DNA of 64,000 nt from Colletotrichum lupini. Its lineage: Eukaryota > Ascomycota > Sordariomycetes > Glomerellales > Glomerellaceae. Below the pieces are notes generated by a model, which was given only the letters and a program-made list of their open reading frames with translations, did not search any database and was not told the origin of the DNA. The stretch covers positions 3,596,001 through 3,660,000 of the forward strand of contig NC_064682.1 of assembly GCF_023278565.1 (NCBI RefSeq), in the 5' to 3' direction. This document shows, piece by piece, positions 38,701 to 51,000 of this stretch (the first letter of the stretch is position 1; each line of letters starts with the position of its first letter). The translations under genes and the position numbers were made by a program.

Positions 38701-39715
38701 AAGAGAATAAAGAGCTTTAAAAAGCGGGCTTTATAATAAAGTTAAAAGAGGTCTTTATAACAAATACCCCCTTAGTATTTAATAATAAAATTCTTATTAT
38801 TAAAAAAGAAATTATTATTTTTTAATAGAAAGAATAAAGTAAAAAGATTAACCTTATTAATTTAAATATAATTAATATTAAAAAGTAATATAAAGCTAAG
38901 CTTGCGCGAGGGGTATATATTATAAGTATATATTAGCTTAAGGCGACTTTTAATTATACTAGGGTAATATAAGCTATAAATTTAACTAAATAAGATATTA
39001 AAATACTTAATAAATAACTTATATGATAATAAATAAATTTCGATCGAGGCCTCGTTTATTACTTAATTAACCTTATAATTAATAAGCTTTACGTTTTTAT
39101 TAATAAGTTATTTATAAATAATAACGACCTTATTTTATAATTAGAGTATATTATTATCCTAATTAATGAGAGTATAAGTAAGAGCGAATTTATAATATAT
39201 AGTAATATAATTTATTACTTATTAACTAAAAATAAATAAGTAATAAGAAGTATATTAATATTAGAGGTTTATAATATAATTAACGGCGTTAACCTCTCTT
39301 ATATAATTTTAATAATACTAAAGAAGATTATTAATTAACTTAGCTTTCTATCTATTTTAATAGTTATTTATACTAATTCTTACTTATTATATAAATACCT
39401 CGTTAAATTAGGGATAACGAAAGAAAAGAGGCTTATAATCGATATTATAGCCCTTAAGTAATCGTATAAAAAGTATAAAATACTTAAAATCTATTAGATT
39501 AATAATAATAATAACCTCGCTAACGCTTTTATAAAAGTAACCCTTAATAAGGGGTTAGGATAATTTATAAATAGTAAAAAAGTTAATATATAAATAAAAA
39601 AATAGGTTATATAAAAAAAATAAAAAAAATAAGGAAAAAAAGATAACTTAGTAAACGGGCCCGAGATTAAATTATACTTCTAATTATAATAATTAAAAAA
39701 AAAAAAAAAAGTTAG

Positions 39716-39920
39716 TATTAAATTAGAAATCTAATTTAATTACGATATATAGCTAATTATATAGGGGCTAATTAGGGGCCTTATTCACGATTATTATAGC
39801 TAGCTTAACCTATAATTAGAACTTCTTTTTTATACTTACTACGTAAATATTTATATAATTTAATTAATCTCTTCGTTAATTACGGTTCGAACTAACTACC
39901 CTATAATAAGGATACTAATA
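39716..39920 (+). repeat. Copia 1 3' LTR, 205 bp
   Basis: Same length as the 5' LTR but far more mutated over its first 60 bases. Preceded by the A-rich polypurine tract. Confidence 0.85.
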
Positions 39921-39925
39921 CTTAT

Positions 39926-40374
39926 AGACTTTTAGAAACCAGAACTAACTTCAGAATTTACATACAGACGATTACAAAGAACTATTAATTTAGTCGTTAG
40001 TTAAGATGCACATGAGTGTCATTTGTGCGTGCATGCCGGGGATGACTTCTTTCATTCGACGAGTGTTACCGCGAATGTATCGCATGAAGCAGTATACGCC
40101 TCAGCAGCCAGACAGGAATCAGCCACGAACAGGGCGTTCCGTTGCTCGCCGCATTCAGGACACTTTGGCACGCATCACTACAATCAGGATAACGGGCAAT
40201 CGCTCGGGTTGGGAGAGCTCACAAGCAACCGTAAAGAGCAGCGGCACGGAGAGTTCAACAACTAGCGACCCAAGATCAAACGCGTACAAAGACTACCTGA
40301 CTTACGCACCTTATGCGGACGGTCAGGAAGGGGGAACTGAGTTGAACACGTTGAGAAGTAGGGAGGTTACGTAG
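39926..40374 (+). pseudogene. PTH11-like receptor, 3' part, beyond copia 1
   Basis: An open segment from 40006 (after an AG acceptor) to the stop at 40374 encodes 122 aa beginning MHMSVICACMPGMTSFIRR. That is the end of the last transmembrane helix of PTH11-like receptors, where (E)xHxxVICACxP is typical. A Ser/Thr-rich cytoplasmic tail follows. It continues the gene whose first exons end at 32528. The 80 bases between the element and the acceptor hold remains of the loop and helix 7 region. I cannot resolve the splice pattern across the scar, possibly because RIP changed it. Alone, the piece has no start signal or signal peptide. Confidence 0.8.
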
Positions 40375-40454
40375 ACTTGTTGCAATGGTCCAGGAAGCGC
40401 AGTAGAAAAGTATCTCTATTTTCAAACTCTGTCTCTAACTTAAAACTCAGATGA

Positions 40455-41825
40455 TCATCTAGAAAAGTCGGAACTTGGAAGATCATTGATGCTCCCAAGG
40501 CCCGCCGGTGAGGTTGCGATCCCGTCGTAAGTCCAGTTGAATTTCATCCTTTGCATGATAATCTCAGGCGAAACTTTAGCTGCCGCTACTCTTGAGTTCA
40601 GCTGAACCTGGGATGCGCGGCTACACCTGGCTTGGTTCCATTGCTTCAGCTTACCGGGCAAATCCTCTTTTGTGAAGTCTGGGTGAACTAGAATTCTGAA
40701 TGCTTCAGCATCTTCCAAAGCTTGGTTGGCTCCTTGTCCTTGATACGGCACCATAGGGTGGGCTGCATCGCCAATCAAAACAGTCGAATCTTTCGTAAAG
40801 GTACTTAAAGGGTCTGCATCACGGAGTTGATATAGTTTGACGTCAGGCAAGGTTCTGGTAATGGTAGTCAGCTTAGCGTTCCTTTATCTCGAAAAAATGT
40901 TGTAGGGTAGCCCACTTCATGAGTTGTAGAAGCCATGATGGAAAGTCTTTAAAACTCTCAAGCATTTCGTGTACATCGCCATCCTTAGTCCAAGACTCTT
41001 CGGTCTGCTGCCGAAGCATACTGTCTGGGACAGCGCAAGCAAAGTTCATGACCTCCATATCGCGACAGGGGTGTACAACAACGTTTCGGTTCGACCCGTC
41101 CGCCGCAATAAAGGAAGATAGAAAAACGCCGTTTTCATATCTGAGCACATCCGGAATTTCTCCGAGAACATCCGATATTCTGGAACGGCTAATGGTGAAC
41201 CTGTACAAAGAAAGGTTCGCGGGAGTTGACTCAGCGTAACACGGACCAGCAACAGCTCGACGGACTTTCGAATGAATGCCGTCCGCACCTGGATACTCTT
41301 AAGGTTCAGTCATCTTAGTTTAGCACAGCGACTAGACGTACCAATTATGAGATCCGCTTTGATCTCGGACCCATCTTCAAAGATTAAAGCTCGATCTTGA
41401 GGGTCAATTCGCACAACGCGAGAATTGTAGATAATCTTGGCAGGACGACCAGATAGACCCAGATCAGGGTTTGTTGCAGCTCGTAGGAGAGCATCTTTGA
41501 GATCCTGGCGATGGACCATCCACCACTCGGAACCGAAGCCTTTGACGCAGTCAATCCTTGATTCTTTAATCAAGTTGCCGTTTTGGTCATAACTCCTGAA
41601 GCCATTAGATACAACAGCTTTCAGGGACTCTTTAGTAATTCCAAGTCTGGCGGCCATCTTCGAGCCATTTGGACCTAGCCCAATGGCAGCACCACTTTCT
41701 CCCGCTTCTGGATCATTACGCTCGTATATAGTGACATCATGAGCTTCTCGCAAGACACGTGCCGCTGCAAGTCCGGCTATGCCACCGCCGATGATGGCAA
41801 CTTGAAGGACTGTGGAACTTGTCAT
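40455..41825 (-). CDS. FAD-dependent monooxygenase (salicylate hydroxylase-like)
   Basis: Minus-strand exons 41825-41342, 41288-40916 and 40854-40455 give 418 aa, the usual length. The FAD fingerprint GxGxxG is at residues 13-18 (IIGGGIAGLAA), the DG motif at 164-165 (GADGIHSKVRR), and the GD motif at 314-315 (LIGDAAHPMVPYQGQGANQA). Group A flavoprotein monooxygenases hydroxylate aromatic or polyketide-like substrates with NAD(P)H and O2. The second intron (61 nt, CTGAC branch point) removes an in-frame stop and restores the DPLSTF region. It is head-to-head with the P450 gene across 790 bp, suggesting co-regulation, and ends 80 bp from the broken receptor gene. An alternative start 63 nt upstream only adds an unconserved leader. 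Confidence 0.9.
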
Positions 41826-42615
41826 CTTATGTCCAGGCAGTAAAGCTGTTCTCCCAGCAGTCGAAAAGTCGAAGTCAACTCTTCTCAAAGTAAAGAAATC
41901 AGGGTAGAATTTGGGTGATACTGGTTTGAAATCTGACTCGGTTGTGTCGTGCCCTCATGTTGGCTGGTGTGAAAAGTCGTTCGGCTTTGTAGTTGGTCAC
42001 GGCTTCTCTCAATCGAAACTGACACAGCTAACACGTATTTCTGGAAGAATTATGACTCGACTACCGCTTCTAACTCCCGGCAATGAGATAGACTTTGGTG
42101 CTATGCCCGTCGCTCTCGGGCGACAGGTGGGTCTCGAGAACACCCGGCTTTCGGAAACCGGAGTCCGGAAAACCCAATAGTATCTGTAGATCTCAACTTC
42201 CGTGCGACCAAAAATCTGTGACTTCGTTGGCGGGAGTTTGGCATTGCTCAAGTCTCGAGACTTGCTCTGTCGGATGTCGGCCGTTTTGCGAAAACGGAAA
42301 GCCGGCTTTCTGGTTCGATGAAGCAGCTTGAGAAGAGATGTGTGTGCTAAGACCCCACAAGCCCAATCCAATGAGGAGCTACTGATCGTTAATTATGTCT
42401 GCAATCTGTTACGCACAGTGGGTTATGGGAGTTTGAGGGGCATAGGGGCTTTTTTCTTCTCGAGATGAAGTCATGTCGTCAATGAATGGTGATGAAAAGG
42501 GGCAGTCTTGTCCGGGGCGATATACAAAAGGGAGTGTTGCAAGTAGAACTTGGACTTTTACTCTCGTCAACTTTGAATACATCGATCAAACCAGTACTGC
42601 CGTATACTTCTAGAC
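41826..42615. promoter_or_regulatory. Bidirectional promoter of monooxygenase and P450 genes
   Basis: Divergent 790-bp region. It contains clustered CGG and CCG triplets of the sort bound by zinc-cluster factors: CGGCTTTCGGAAACCGGA and TCCGGAAAA at 42145-42172, and CGGATGTCGGCCG with ACGGAAAGCCGGC at 42271-42306. The CCGGAA core also occurs upstream of the regulator at 45162 and, repeatedly, in the divergent promoter at 57146-57768. Binding is inferred, not shown. Confidence 0.4.
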
Positions 42616-44537
42616 ATGTTCTCGACTGTTTGGGCCTGGGTCCTTCTATGCGGCGTTGCTGCTGCCCTCGCGTATCGCCGATCAGTTTGGAAGCTGTCTG
42701 GAATTCCCTTGGTTGGATTCGAAGTCAAAGACCCTAAACAACGAAAAAGCCAATACACCTTCAATGCTCCCGGTATTGTGCAGACAGGATACGAAAAGGT
42801 GGGCAGCTTCGAACCTTGTGGTGGATGTTCCGGACTGAACAATTCCGTTAGTTCAAAGACAGAATCTTTGGCGTGGATACAGCAGATGGTACGAGCAATT
42901 TCATATTCTCACAACACTCCTTGATTACATGTGCTGACACACTAGGATAGGTGTCAAACTCATCTTTCCGCATCAATATGTGGACGAAATCTCGAAAGAG
43001 CCAGGACTTAGCTTCCAAAACTCCCTCGATGAAGTAAGACCGGGAGAGAAATGGAGCCAGGCTTGTCATACTGAGAAAGCTTAGGATTTGTTGATCGATT
43101 ACACGTACATGGGCGGACTGAAGCAGTTCGCATTGTCTACTTTCAAGCGAGAAATCACACCTCATCTTCGTCAGTTTCCCCTTCAAGATGTTTTCGATGT
43201 GGAACTAACTTCCGCTTTTTCTAGCCATGTTCATTCCTGACTTCATTTCACTTATTGACGGTTATATTCCCAACGCACTCACTGAATCCGAAGGCGAGTT
43301 GCGTATACATTCTCTCCAACTAGCCTAATCTACTTACAACAACACTTGACTAACGTACCTTCATTACCGATAGAATGGACTTCGGTCAACATCTATCCGA
43401 AAATGCTTCGTATGCTCGGCATACTAACAGCAAGAGTCATGATTGACAGTGATGCCCCTCACAATGAGACTTGGGTCACTCTGGCCACCGAGTATCTGCA
43501 TGCTGGGGTAAGGCACGCGCATGCCTTGAAGTTCTGGCCCCCAATGCTAAGGCCGGTCGTTCATCGATTTGTGCCAGGATACGCTGAGGTTCAGAGGCAA
43601 CTCAACCTCGGAAGGTCTATAGTTGTCGACGCTATCCGCAAAATTGATGAGCGAGAGAAGAACGGCGGATTAGAGCGTCAGCCGACGAGTGTGCTTTACC
43701 ATATGTCTCGCAAGGCACCAGGTGCTTCTTCCGCGGTCATTGACATGCATCTCAAGGAGCAGCTGAATCTTGCTGTGGGAGGAATACACACCACCTCCGC
43801 CGTGCTCACCCAGACGATTTTCGAGCTTTCGGCACATCCAGAGTATATCCCAAAATTGAGGAAAGAGGTGAGTGATACTTTGGTCAAATTCAATGGGGAA
43901 TTCTCGAAAGCTGCTTTGTGGGACATGCACAAGTTGGACAGTTTCATTCGCGAGACTCATCGCCTGAACTCGCCGAACCTCAGTATGTTATTCATTGATT
44001 GTTAGCCGTGAGTGGATCTAACTATATCTTAGCAACTTTACAGAGACGCGCTACCCAAGATGTTACTCTCTCAGACGGTACCTTCATCCCGAGTGGTACA
44101 AAGCTCGAGTTTCCGACGTTCGCCATCCACCGTGATAGTGAGTTCTTCGTTGACGCTACTGAGTTCGACGGATTCAGATTCTTGAAATTGCGTCAAGAAG
44201 ATGACAAAGATGGCGGAAAGCATCACTATGTCAGCGCTCGCAGAGATATGTTGGGCTGGGGTTTTGGCAAGACGGCATGTCCTGGGCGATTCTTAGCCGA
44301 TATCGAGATAAAGCTGATTGTCGCGTTCATCCTGATGAACTACGATATCGAGAACCCGGATGGCCAAGGCAGACACGCGCATGTTCATTTCGAGAATCAG
44401 GTTTGCAATCCTATTGCTCAAGACTACATCGGCAATGACTGACATACGAGCAGGTTTTCCCTGACCCCGTCAACCCAGTGCTCATGAAGAAGATTCTGCG
44501 TGAGGACATTGACGAAAATGGTCATGTGAGAAAGTAA
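42616..44537 (+). CDS. Cytochrome P450 monooxygenase
   Basis: Eight exons: 42616-42798, 42852-42888, 42951-43033, 43085-43169, 43225-43302, 43374-43982, 44033-44400, 44454-44537; 508 aa. An N-terminal membrane anchor (about residues 3-20) would fix it in the ER. The I-helix reads AVGGIHTTSA, with His where many P450s have an acid, as in a large group of fungal P450s. ExxR is in IRETHRL, and the haem loop is GFGKTACPGRFLA with ligand near Cys441. Substrate unknown; the neighbouring flavin monooxygenase and regulator suggest one oxidative pathway. The end of exon 5 is uncertain: a GTATAC donor (used here) and a GC donor 10 bases earlier both keep the frame. Confidence 0.9.
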
Positions 44538-45161
44538 AACAAGGAAGTTCACGTGAATTCGCCGGATCAGAGACAGATGATCAACCTTCCTTGATATGGG
44601 TATTCTAGTTACTTTCCATTTTGAAAATTGGAAAGTCAGCAATCGGCAGACACCTTTATCCTTATTGTGTGTATGCCTCTGCATTGAGTAATATCTCCTA
44701 GTAGTAAAAGTAGCATATGGACCCTTTCCAGTGATCTTTGTGTTGCCCTGGTCCCCAATAGAGCTGTACTTGGCAATCATTGTCTACAATGTCACAGCTT
44801 GTGGTCAAAATCTGGGTGCGACATGACCCGGAAATGCGTAATGGTGTTCATCCCACCGGCATCGGTGGCCGAACCCCACGCGCCCGAGATCCCCATCAAC
44901 ATGGGTCGCTCGGATGTTTCCATCCCGATCGATGACAGCTTCAATTAGCTAGAGGTCTCCGTCCGAAGTCCGTCCGGGTGTTGAAGTGTTGGCTCCAACC
45001 ACCGGTACTGACTTCCGGCCAGGCTGCCCTACTCCCTCATCCCTTCGCCATCCCTCTGCCTTGTTCACACCCCTTTCGGACACAATATTCCGAACTGGAA
45101 CAACTGCGAATCTCCATGGTCAGCACTGTTATGATGAACTTGATTTGCTGCATAGTAAAGT
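44538..45161. promoter_or_regulatory. Upstream region of zinc-cluster regulator
   Basis: Region between the P450 stop and the regulator start. It carries TCCGTCCGAAGTCCGTCCGG at 44958-44977, TTCCGGCC at 45013-45020 and TTTCGG at 45074, similar to elements in the two divergent promoters nearby. This could allow autoregulation. No gene is supported here; open frames at 44978-45220 lie in the wrong frame for the zinc cluster. Confidence 0.35.
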
Positions 45162-47693
45162 ATGGCCTTTCAAATCGGGACGATCAACGATGCTGCGCCG
45201 AGGAATCGTGCCGTAAGTAGTCCCACCTTTCTGCCGGTGAAGAAGTACCGCATACTAATCCAGGCCTAGTGTGACTTTTGCTTCGAAAAGAAGGTAAGCA
45301 CTTGCTGCGCCTCTATCGAAGTATTATAATTTGAATCTTCATGTTATACTGACCTCGTTTAAAAGATCAAGTGCGACAGAGAGGATCCTTGTGCCAATTG
45401 TCGAGCGGCCTCCGTGGATTGTTTACGCAGACGGCCTAAGAGAAGAATTAGACATGCAGCTTATGTGAGGTGCGTTTCCCAATCTTCTACCAGGCCACAA
45501 GAGTCTAATTCGACGACACTCATTGACACATGGAAATGATGTAGAAATAATTCGTTTGCTATCACATCGACTCGGAGGAACCCTCCGTCTCCCAGAATAA
45601 CGCCTCGCAGCCCACAAGCTGCTTCCCAACAATTGCATGGCAACTCTTCAGTTCTTGAACAACGTTCAGAGCCAAAATTTCATGATGAGGGAAACGTGCC
45701 AGGGGAAACACCTGGTTCTCAGAGTAGCAAGCAAAAGTCAACTTGTTCCTCCACCACTGAAACGGGACCAGCTGCTGCACAAGCTCACAGTCATATTGGA
45801 TCGGAGCTGGAGTCCCGCCTAGGGCTAGATGCAGGAAAACGAGAAGTTCTCAGAGCAGCTCTGGTGTTTTCAAAGCAGGCGTCCCAGCAGCTAAGCGTCA
45901 TTGCGTACGAAGAGGATTCTTCGGAAACCTTGGATATATTCAGCGAAACATCTTATCCAACAGCCGAAAGTCTTTATCTGATCCTTTCAAGTCAGAAACC
46001 TCCTTTTCTTGTGTCTTGTCGAATAGTGCTGATAGAATTCAAGGTCCTCGAAAAAGTGTCGGCCAGTCTTTTACAATGGACATCGGGTCTGTCATTTCTG
46101 AAGAAACGCTTGAGCGTCAAGCCCTTGAACTGATTGAAAAGTCTGTAAATGGTGCGACGCGTGTTCATTACATAGTGACTGTGAACTTCTTTGTCTGGAT
46201 GTATCTAGGAGCCTCCAACTATCATACGACAGGATCTATTATGGCCCAGCATATTCTGAAGAGGCGCCAACAGTATGAGAAGAACTTACAAGCAGCTTTA
46301 TGCCGTATAGGCGTCCTGGACCAGCCAAGCTTGCCACTGCTTCAAGCACTGCTTTCCGGTGTGAGTATTGCGCGACTCGTTCTGTTGAATTATTCATGCT
46401 GAGACTTTCAGGCCATGTTCATGCTCCTCTCGGGGAAATTGGAGATGTGTTGGCAGTTGAGTGCGTCAGCATCGAGAGTATGCATGGCCTTGGGTGGACC
46501 TCGCCGGATCAGCTCTCAGACCATGGCTGCCCATGAGCTGCGAGAAACTCGGTATACTTTATCGATCTGCTACATGTTTGATAGAGCGCTGGCTCTGAGC
46601 ATGAACCGCTGCCTGTCTCTGCCCGAATTCGACATGAACCCTGCGGAACTGGTGCCACCAGACGCAAAGAAGCCATATACTTCACTCATTCAAGTCTTTC
46701 TGCAATTGGCCGAGGTTCAATCCGAAATTGTTCACCACATGGAGATCAAGAACAGGAAAGCACGAGAAGATATTGAAACAATCCAAACATTGCAAGGAAA
46801 GATGTGGAAAATAAAAGAAACGATCAGAGAGGTGGGGGTAATCGAGCACATGAAATAGGCAGAGAGCTTTTACTGATTGAGGATAGTGTCAAAAGCAGCC
46901 CTTGCATACCGAGGAAAAGTATCTTCAGGCCGAGTGGATGGGCGTAGATTTTGTCTATCATTCCGTCATGACATCGGTTGTCAAGCTCCACCCGTACCTA
47001 ATGGATGATGCTGGTTTACACCAGCAATTGCTTGGTTACGCTCGCACATCTCTTAGTTCCCTATCTGAGATGTTGAGCATCGCGAAAACTTTGGTGGATT
47101 TTTACCTGTTTCGGGTTTCAGTTTCGTGGTAATTCCATCTTCTAAGTTCAAGTTTCCATCGAAAAGATGTAATCGTTGATAGCTGACTGCTTAGGCTTAT
47201 TTTGTTATATCCCGTATACCCCTTTTTCGTCATTTTCACCCACACAGTCAACACTTCGAGTCTCCAAGATTACAGCTTGATGACTCAGGTTACAACAAGC
47301 CTCCAGGAGTTTGCTGGCCATAATCCAGCTTTGATAGGAGTCCAAAAGCTTTTCGAGGAATTCGTTAAACTCTGCAAGCCTATCTTTGAGGTGAACAGGT
47401 CGATCGATGTCACTTCCCCAACAGTCCCAGTAACAGCAAATTTGCCGCCGCAAAAGACTACGCTGCACACACACCATGATAGGGTTTCTCAAGGCCTCTC
47501 GGACCCTTCTGAGATAGGGCCCTTCACATCATTGGTACAGGATGCACTATCTATCCCGGTAGCAGGGGAACATGTAGCCAGCAGGATCACATTCCCTGAC
47601 TTAAGCACTCTGGAGGAGAACGAGTTGCTAGCAGAGCTATACAGCACACATCCATCAATAGGCTGGATAGATGGCAATTGGTCACTATCGTAA
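45162..47693 (+). CDS. Zn2Cys6 transcription factor, probable cluster regulator
   Basis: Eight exons: 45162-45212, 45270-45293, 45366-45469, 45545-45990, 46044-46360, 46412-46831, 46887-47128, 47195-47693; 700 aa. The zinc cluster is Cys18-X2-Cys21-X6-Cys28-X5-Cys34-X2-Cys37-X6-Cys44, followed by a basic tail (RRRPKRRIRH). The first half, CDFCFEKK, sits on a 24-nt exon. A fungal_trans middle homology region follows (YPTAESLYLIL, HELRETRYTLSICYMFDRALALSMNR, LYPVYPFFVIF). The start is the only ATG in frame after a run of stops. Position between the P450 and the dehydrogenase suggests it controls this small cluster. Splice models rest on frame and branch points. Confidence 0.87.
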
Positions 47694-47724
47694 ACTTCTA
47701 AAGATTGGGTTGTAAAGGTTGAAG

Positions 47725-48163
47725 TCAATCAAGAAACATTCCTCCAGAGACATTCAAACTAGCACCATTGATCCAGCTTGCTCTTTCCTCCGCCAAAAAC
47801 GCAACTGCAAAAGCGACATCTTCAGGCAACCCAATCCATCCATCCACAGGGGTCCTGGCATCGAATATCTGCGTCAGAAAGGCGCCGCCAGTTCTCTGCA
47901 ATTCTCCAAGGAACTGTGGCGATTTGATGATACCAGGAGACACTGCGTTCACCGTACATCCGTAGGTAGGTGGCAACTCTTTTGCCAGACAACGGGTAAG
48001 AGTCGCAATCGCACCCTTGCTGGTGGCATATGCCAATTGTTGAACCTCAGGGTCTGTCGATACAGCAGAAGTGATATTAATAATCCTACCGCCGCCACCC
48101 TCCGACTTAGGTGGGAGGTGCGGTAACGCTGCCTGACACACCAAGAATGGCCCGCGGACGTTG
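47725..48163 (-). pseudogene. Short-chain dehydrogenase, 3' part, cut by copia 2
   Basis: Reads from the insertion site (NVRGPFLVCQAALPHL) to the stop at 47725. It contains the SDR catalytic Ser in IINITSA, YATSK as the Tyr-xxx-Lys pair, and the family end SWINGASLNVSGGMFLD. It continues, in frame, the 5' part at 56752-57145. It keeps no stop or frameshift of its own. CGTTG at 48159-48163 is one copy of the target duplication. Confidence 0.9.
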
Positions 48164-48368
48164 TGTTAATATCCCTATTACAGGGTATTTAGTTCGAACC
48201 GTAGTTAATAAAGAGATTAATTAAACTATATAAATATCTACGTAGTAAGTATAAAAAAGAGGTTCTAACTATAAGTTAGGCTAGCTATAATAATCCTAAA
48301 TAGGGCCCCTAATTAGCCCCTACGTAGTCAGCTATATACTACGGTTAAATTAAATTTCTCATTTAATA
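48164..48368 (-). repeat. Copia 2 3' LTR, 205 bp
   Basis: Left LTR on the plus strand, equivalent to the 3' LTR of the element. The inner 50 bases are heavily RIP-mutated compared with the other LTR. Confidence 0.85.
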
Positions 48369-50123
48369 CTAACTTTTTTTTTTTTTTAATTTACTTATTA
48401 TAATTAAAAGTATAATTTAACCTTAAGTTCGTTTATTAAATCGTCTCCTTTTCCCCCTTTTCTTTATTTTTTTTATATAACTTATTTTTTTATTTATATA
48501 TTAACTTTTTTATTACTTACGAATTACTCTAACCCCTTATTAAATACTATTTTTATAAAAGCGTCGGTAAGGTTATCGTTATTATTAATCTAACGGATTT
48601 TAAGTATTTCGCGCTTTTTATATAATTACTTACGGGCTATAATATTAATTATAAACCTCTTTTCTTTTATTATCCTTAATTTAACGAGGTATTTATATAG
48701 TAAGTAAGAATCCATATAAATAACTATTAAGATTAGTAAAAAGCTAAGTTAATTAATAATCTTTTTTAATATTATTAAAATTATATAAGAGAGGTTAATA
48801 TTATTAATTATACTATAAACCTCTAATACTAGTATACTTTTTATTATTTACTTATTTTTAGTTAATAAGTAATAGATTATATTACTATATATAATAAATT
48901 CGCTCTTATTTATACTCTTATTAACTAGAATAATAGTATATTTTAATTATAAAATAAAGTCGTTATTATTTATAAATAACCTATTAATAAAGATATAGAG
49001 CTAATTAATTATAAGATTAATTAAGTAATAAACGAGGCCTTAATTAAGATTTATTTATTACTATTTAAGTTACTTATTAAATACCTCGACGTTTTATTTA
49101 ATTAGATCTATAACTTACGTTACCCTAGTATAATTAAAAGTTACTTTAAGCTAATATATATTTATAATATATACTCCTCGCGCGAGCTTAGCCTTATATT
49201 ACCTCTTAATATTAATTATATTTAAATTAATGAAGTTAATTTTCTTACTTTACTTTTTTTATTAAAAAACGACGGTTTCTTTTTTAATAATAAGAATCCT
49301 ATTATTAAATATAAGGGGGGTATTTATTATAAAAACCTTTTTTAATTTTATTATAAAGCCCGTTTTTTAAAGCTCTTTATCCCCTTTTTTTACAAAGTTA
49401 ATATTAAATAAGCCTAATATATCGTCGGTTTATATTTTAATAATCTTAAATTAGTCTCTTTTATACTTAAAAACTAATAAGTATAAGTCGTATATAAATA
49501 TAATTATTAATAATTAATTAATATAAAAATCGTAGTATATAGCTTATTAATAAGTACCCGATTTTATAAGCCTATATAATAGCTTAAGTATTTTAATAAT
49601 CGTACTTTTTAAGTACTTACTAACTATTTCCTTTAGTAAATAAGCTAGGATTTTCTTTATAAACTTTATAACTGATTAGGTATAGGCCTAGGTAATATTA
49701 CGGCTCTAAATCTCGTATCCCTTTTTTTATAACAATATTATTAATATTATTATTAACTATTAGCTATAGTACTATATAATAAGTAATTATATAAGTAGCG
49801 TCGCTTTTTTAATATCGCCGTACCCTTAAATTATATACCTAGACTTCTTATGTAGTGGTTTTTTTTCTGGCTTTATAGGTATAAAAGATCGACCTTAACG
49901 GGATTACGCTTTTAAGGGAAATTATATAATATAGTATATTTTTTAATTATATAATATGCGCAATGTATCCTAAGCACGCGCTCAACGCAATATAGTGATT
50001 TCGATACGAAAACCGCCATTCAATTCGGGATAGGCAAGCTGCCCTCTTTGGCTGCTTGCTAACGATAGGCTGAGCGACATACTCACGCGGCGGCGCCGGC
50101 TGGAAAGGTTAACGGTAGAGGTT

Positions 50124-50176
50124 GGCCGTAATAGTTAGCCGCAATAGTCGGCCGCTATGGTCGGCCGTAATGGTTA
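50124..50176 (+). repeat. Four imperfect tandem units, GGCCGTAATAGTTA-like
   Basis: Units at 50124-50137, 50138-50149, 50150-50162 and 50163-50176 follow the pattern GGCCGYAATRGTYA. They lie inside the nested insertion and may be a subterminal repeat or binding array. Confidence 0.6.
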
Positions 50177-51000
50177 GAGGCGGCCCTTAACCGCAGAGGT
50201 TTTAAACTTTAATAGCGACGTAGAGGTTTCTAAAGAAAGGGCTAAATGGGCTAATATTTATTACTCGTACTAGAGCTCGTAAAGATTCTTTCTATCCTTA
50301 TCGTTTCTAATATCGCCCAAAGCTACTCTCTATTTAAACTAAACAAATTTACTAAACAAATCTACTAAATAAACTTATTAATATATAAACTACTACCTAG
50401 ATAGCTAGTTAGATAACTAGTTAAGAGGTTGGCTAGTTAAAATACTACCTTAATGAGAACTTACTCTAAAGATGCCCGTCGATAAGTCTGCCCCTCTCGG
50501 GCTGGGCGCCCTCGGCCAGCTCGACGCTGTGGCTATCGTAGCTAACGTAGGTACGCCTAAGAAGTGGCGAAGTACTTTCTAGCGGTACGGAATTTAGCTA
50601 GGCAATATTATAAGTACTGTAGATAGCTGGGCCGGTATGGATATTAAGATTTAGTATATTAACGCCGGCTTAGCTATAATAGCTATAATAAACGGGCTAG
50701 AGGTGTATAGGGTTAGGGCGATAAGCCGGTGCCTTAGACGGCTTTTATAGGACCCCCTGGGTAATAATAATACTTATATAAAAGAATAGATTATGCTAGA
50801 CCTAGCTGCCTACGCGGGCTAGTACTAAGAGGTCCTATGTGCGTTAGAGTGGGTAAAGCTCGCCCTATAGGCGGGCGGCGGAAGGTTAGGAGCTATTAAT
50901 GAAAGGAAGATAACGGTCGAGTCGGTTAACTATTTTAATTAGTAGTTAGGTATGGAGCGCAATATACTTAGTTTTCTTTAATACGTAATACATAGTACGG

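Larger units (their letters stand above)
32529..39920 (+). mobile_element. Ty1/copia LTR retrotransposon, copy 1 (RIP-destroyed)
   Basis: 7392 bp with 205-bp LTRs at both ends, and a target duplication CTTAC (32524-32528) / CTTAT (39921-39925) that differs by one RIP-type change. An A-rich polypurine tract lies just before the 3' LTR (39692-39710). Near the 3' end, at 39400-39475, the plus strand still reads LVKLGITKEKRLIIDIIAL. This corresponds to the RNase H end of fungal copia polyproteins (the LVKLGTTxEKRLMIDIMxL region). The rest is CA/TG-depleted and full of stops. Inserted in the same direction as the receptor gene it splits. Same family as copy 2 at 48164-56751. Confidence 0.88.

Noticed and set aside
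41911..42371. Short open frames in the monooxygenase-P450 intergenic region
   Set aside because: No protein features; the region is better explained as a shared promoter.
44978..45220. Open frames overlapping the start of the 45162 regulator
   Set aside because: Both are in frames that cannot join to the zinc-cluster exon; only ATG 45162 can.
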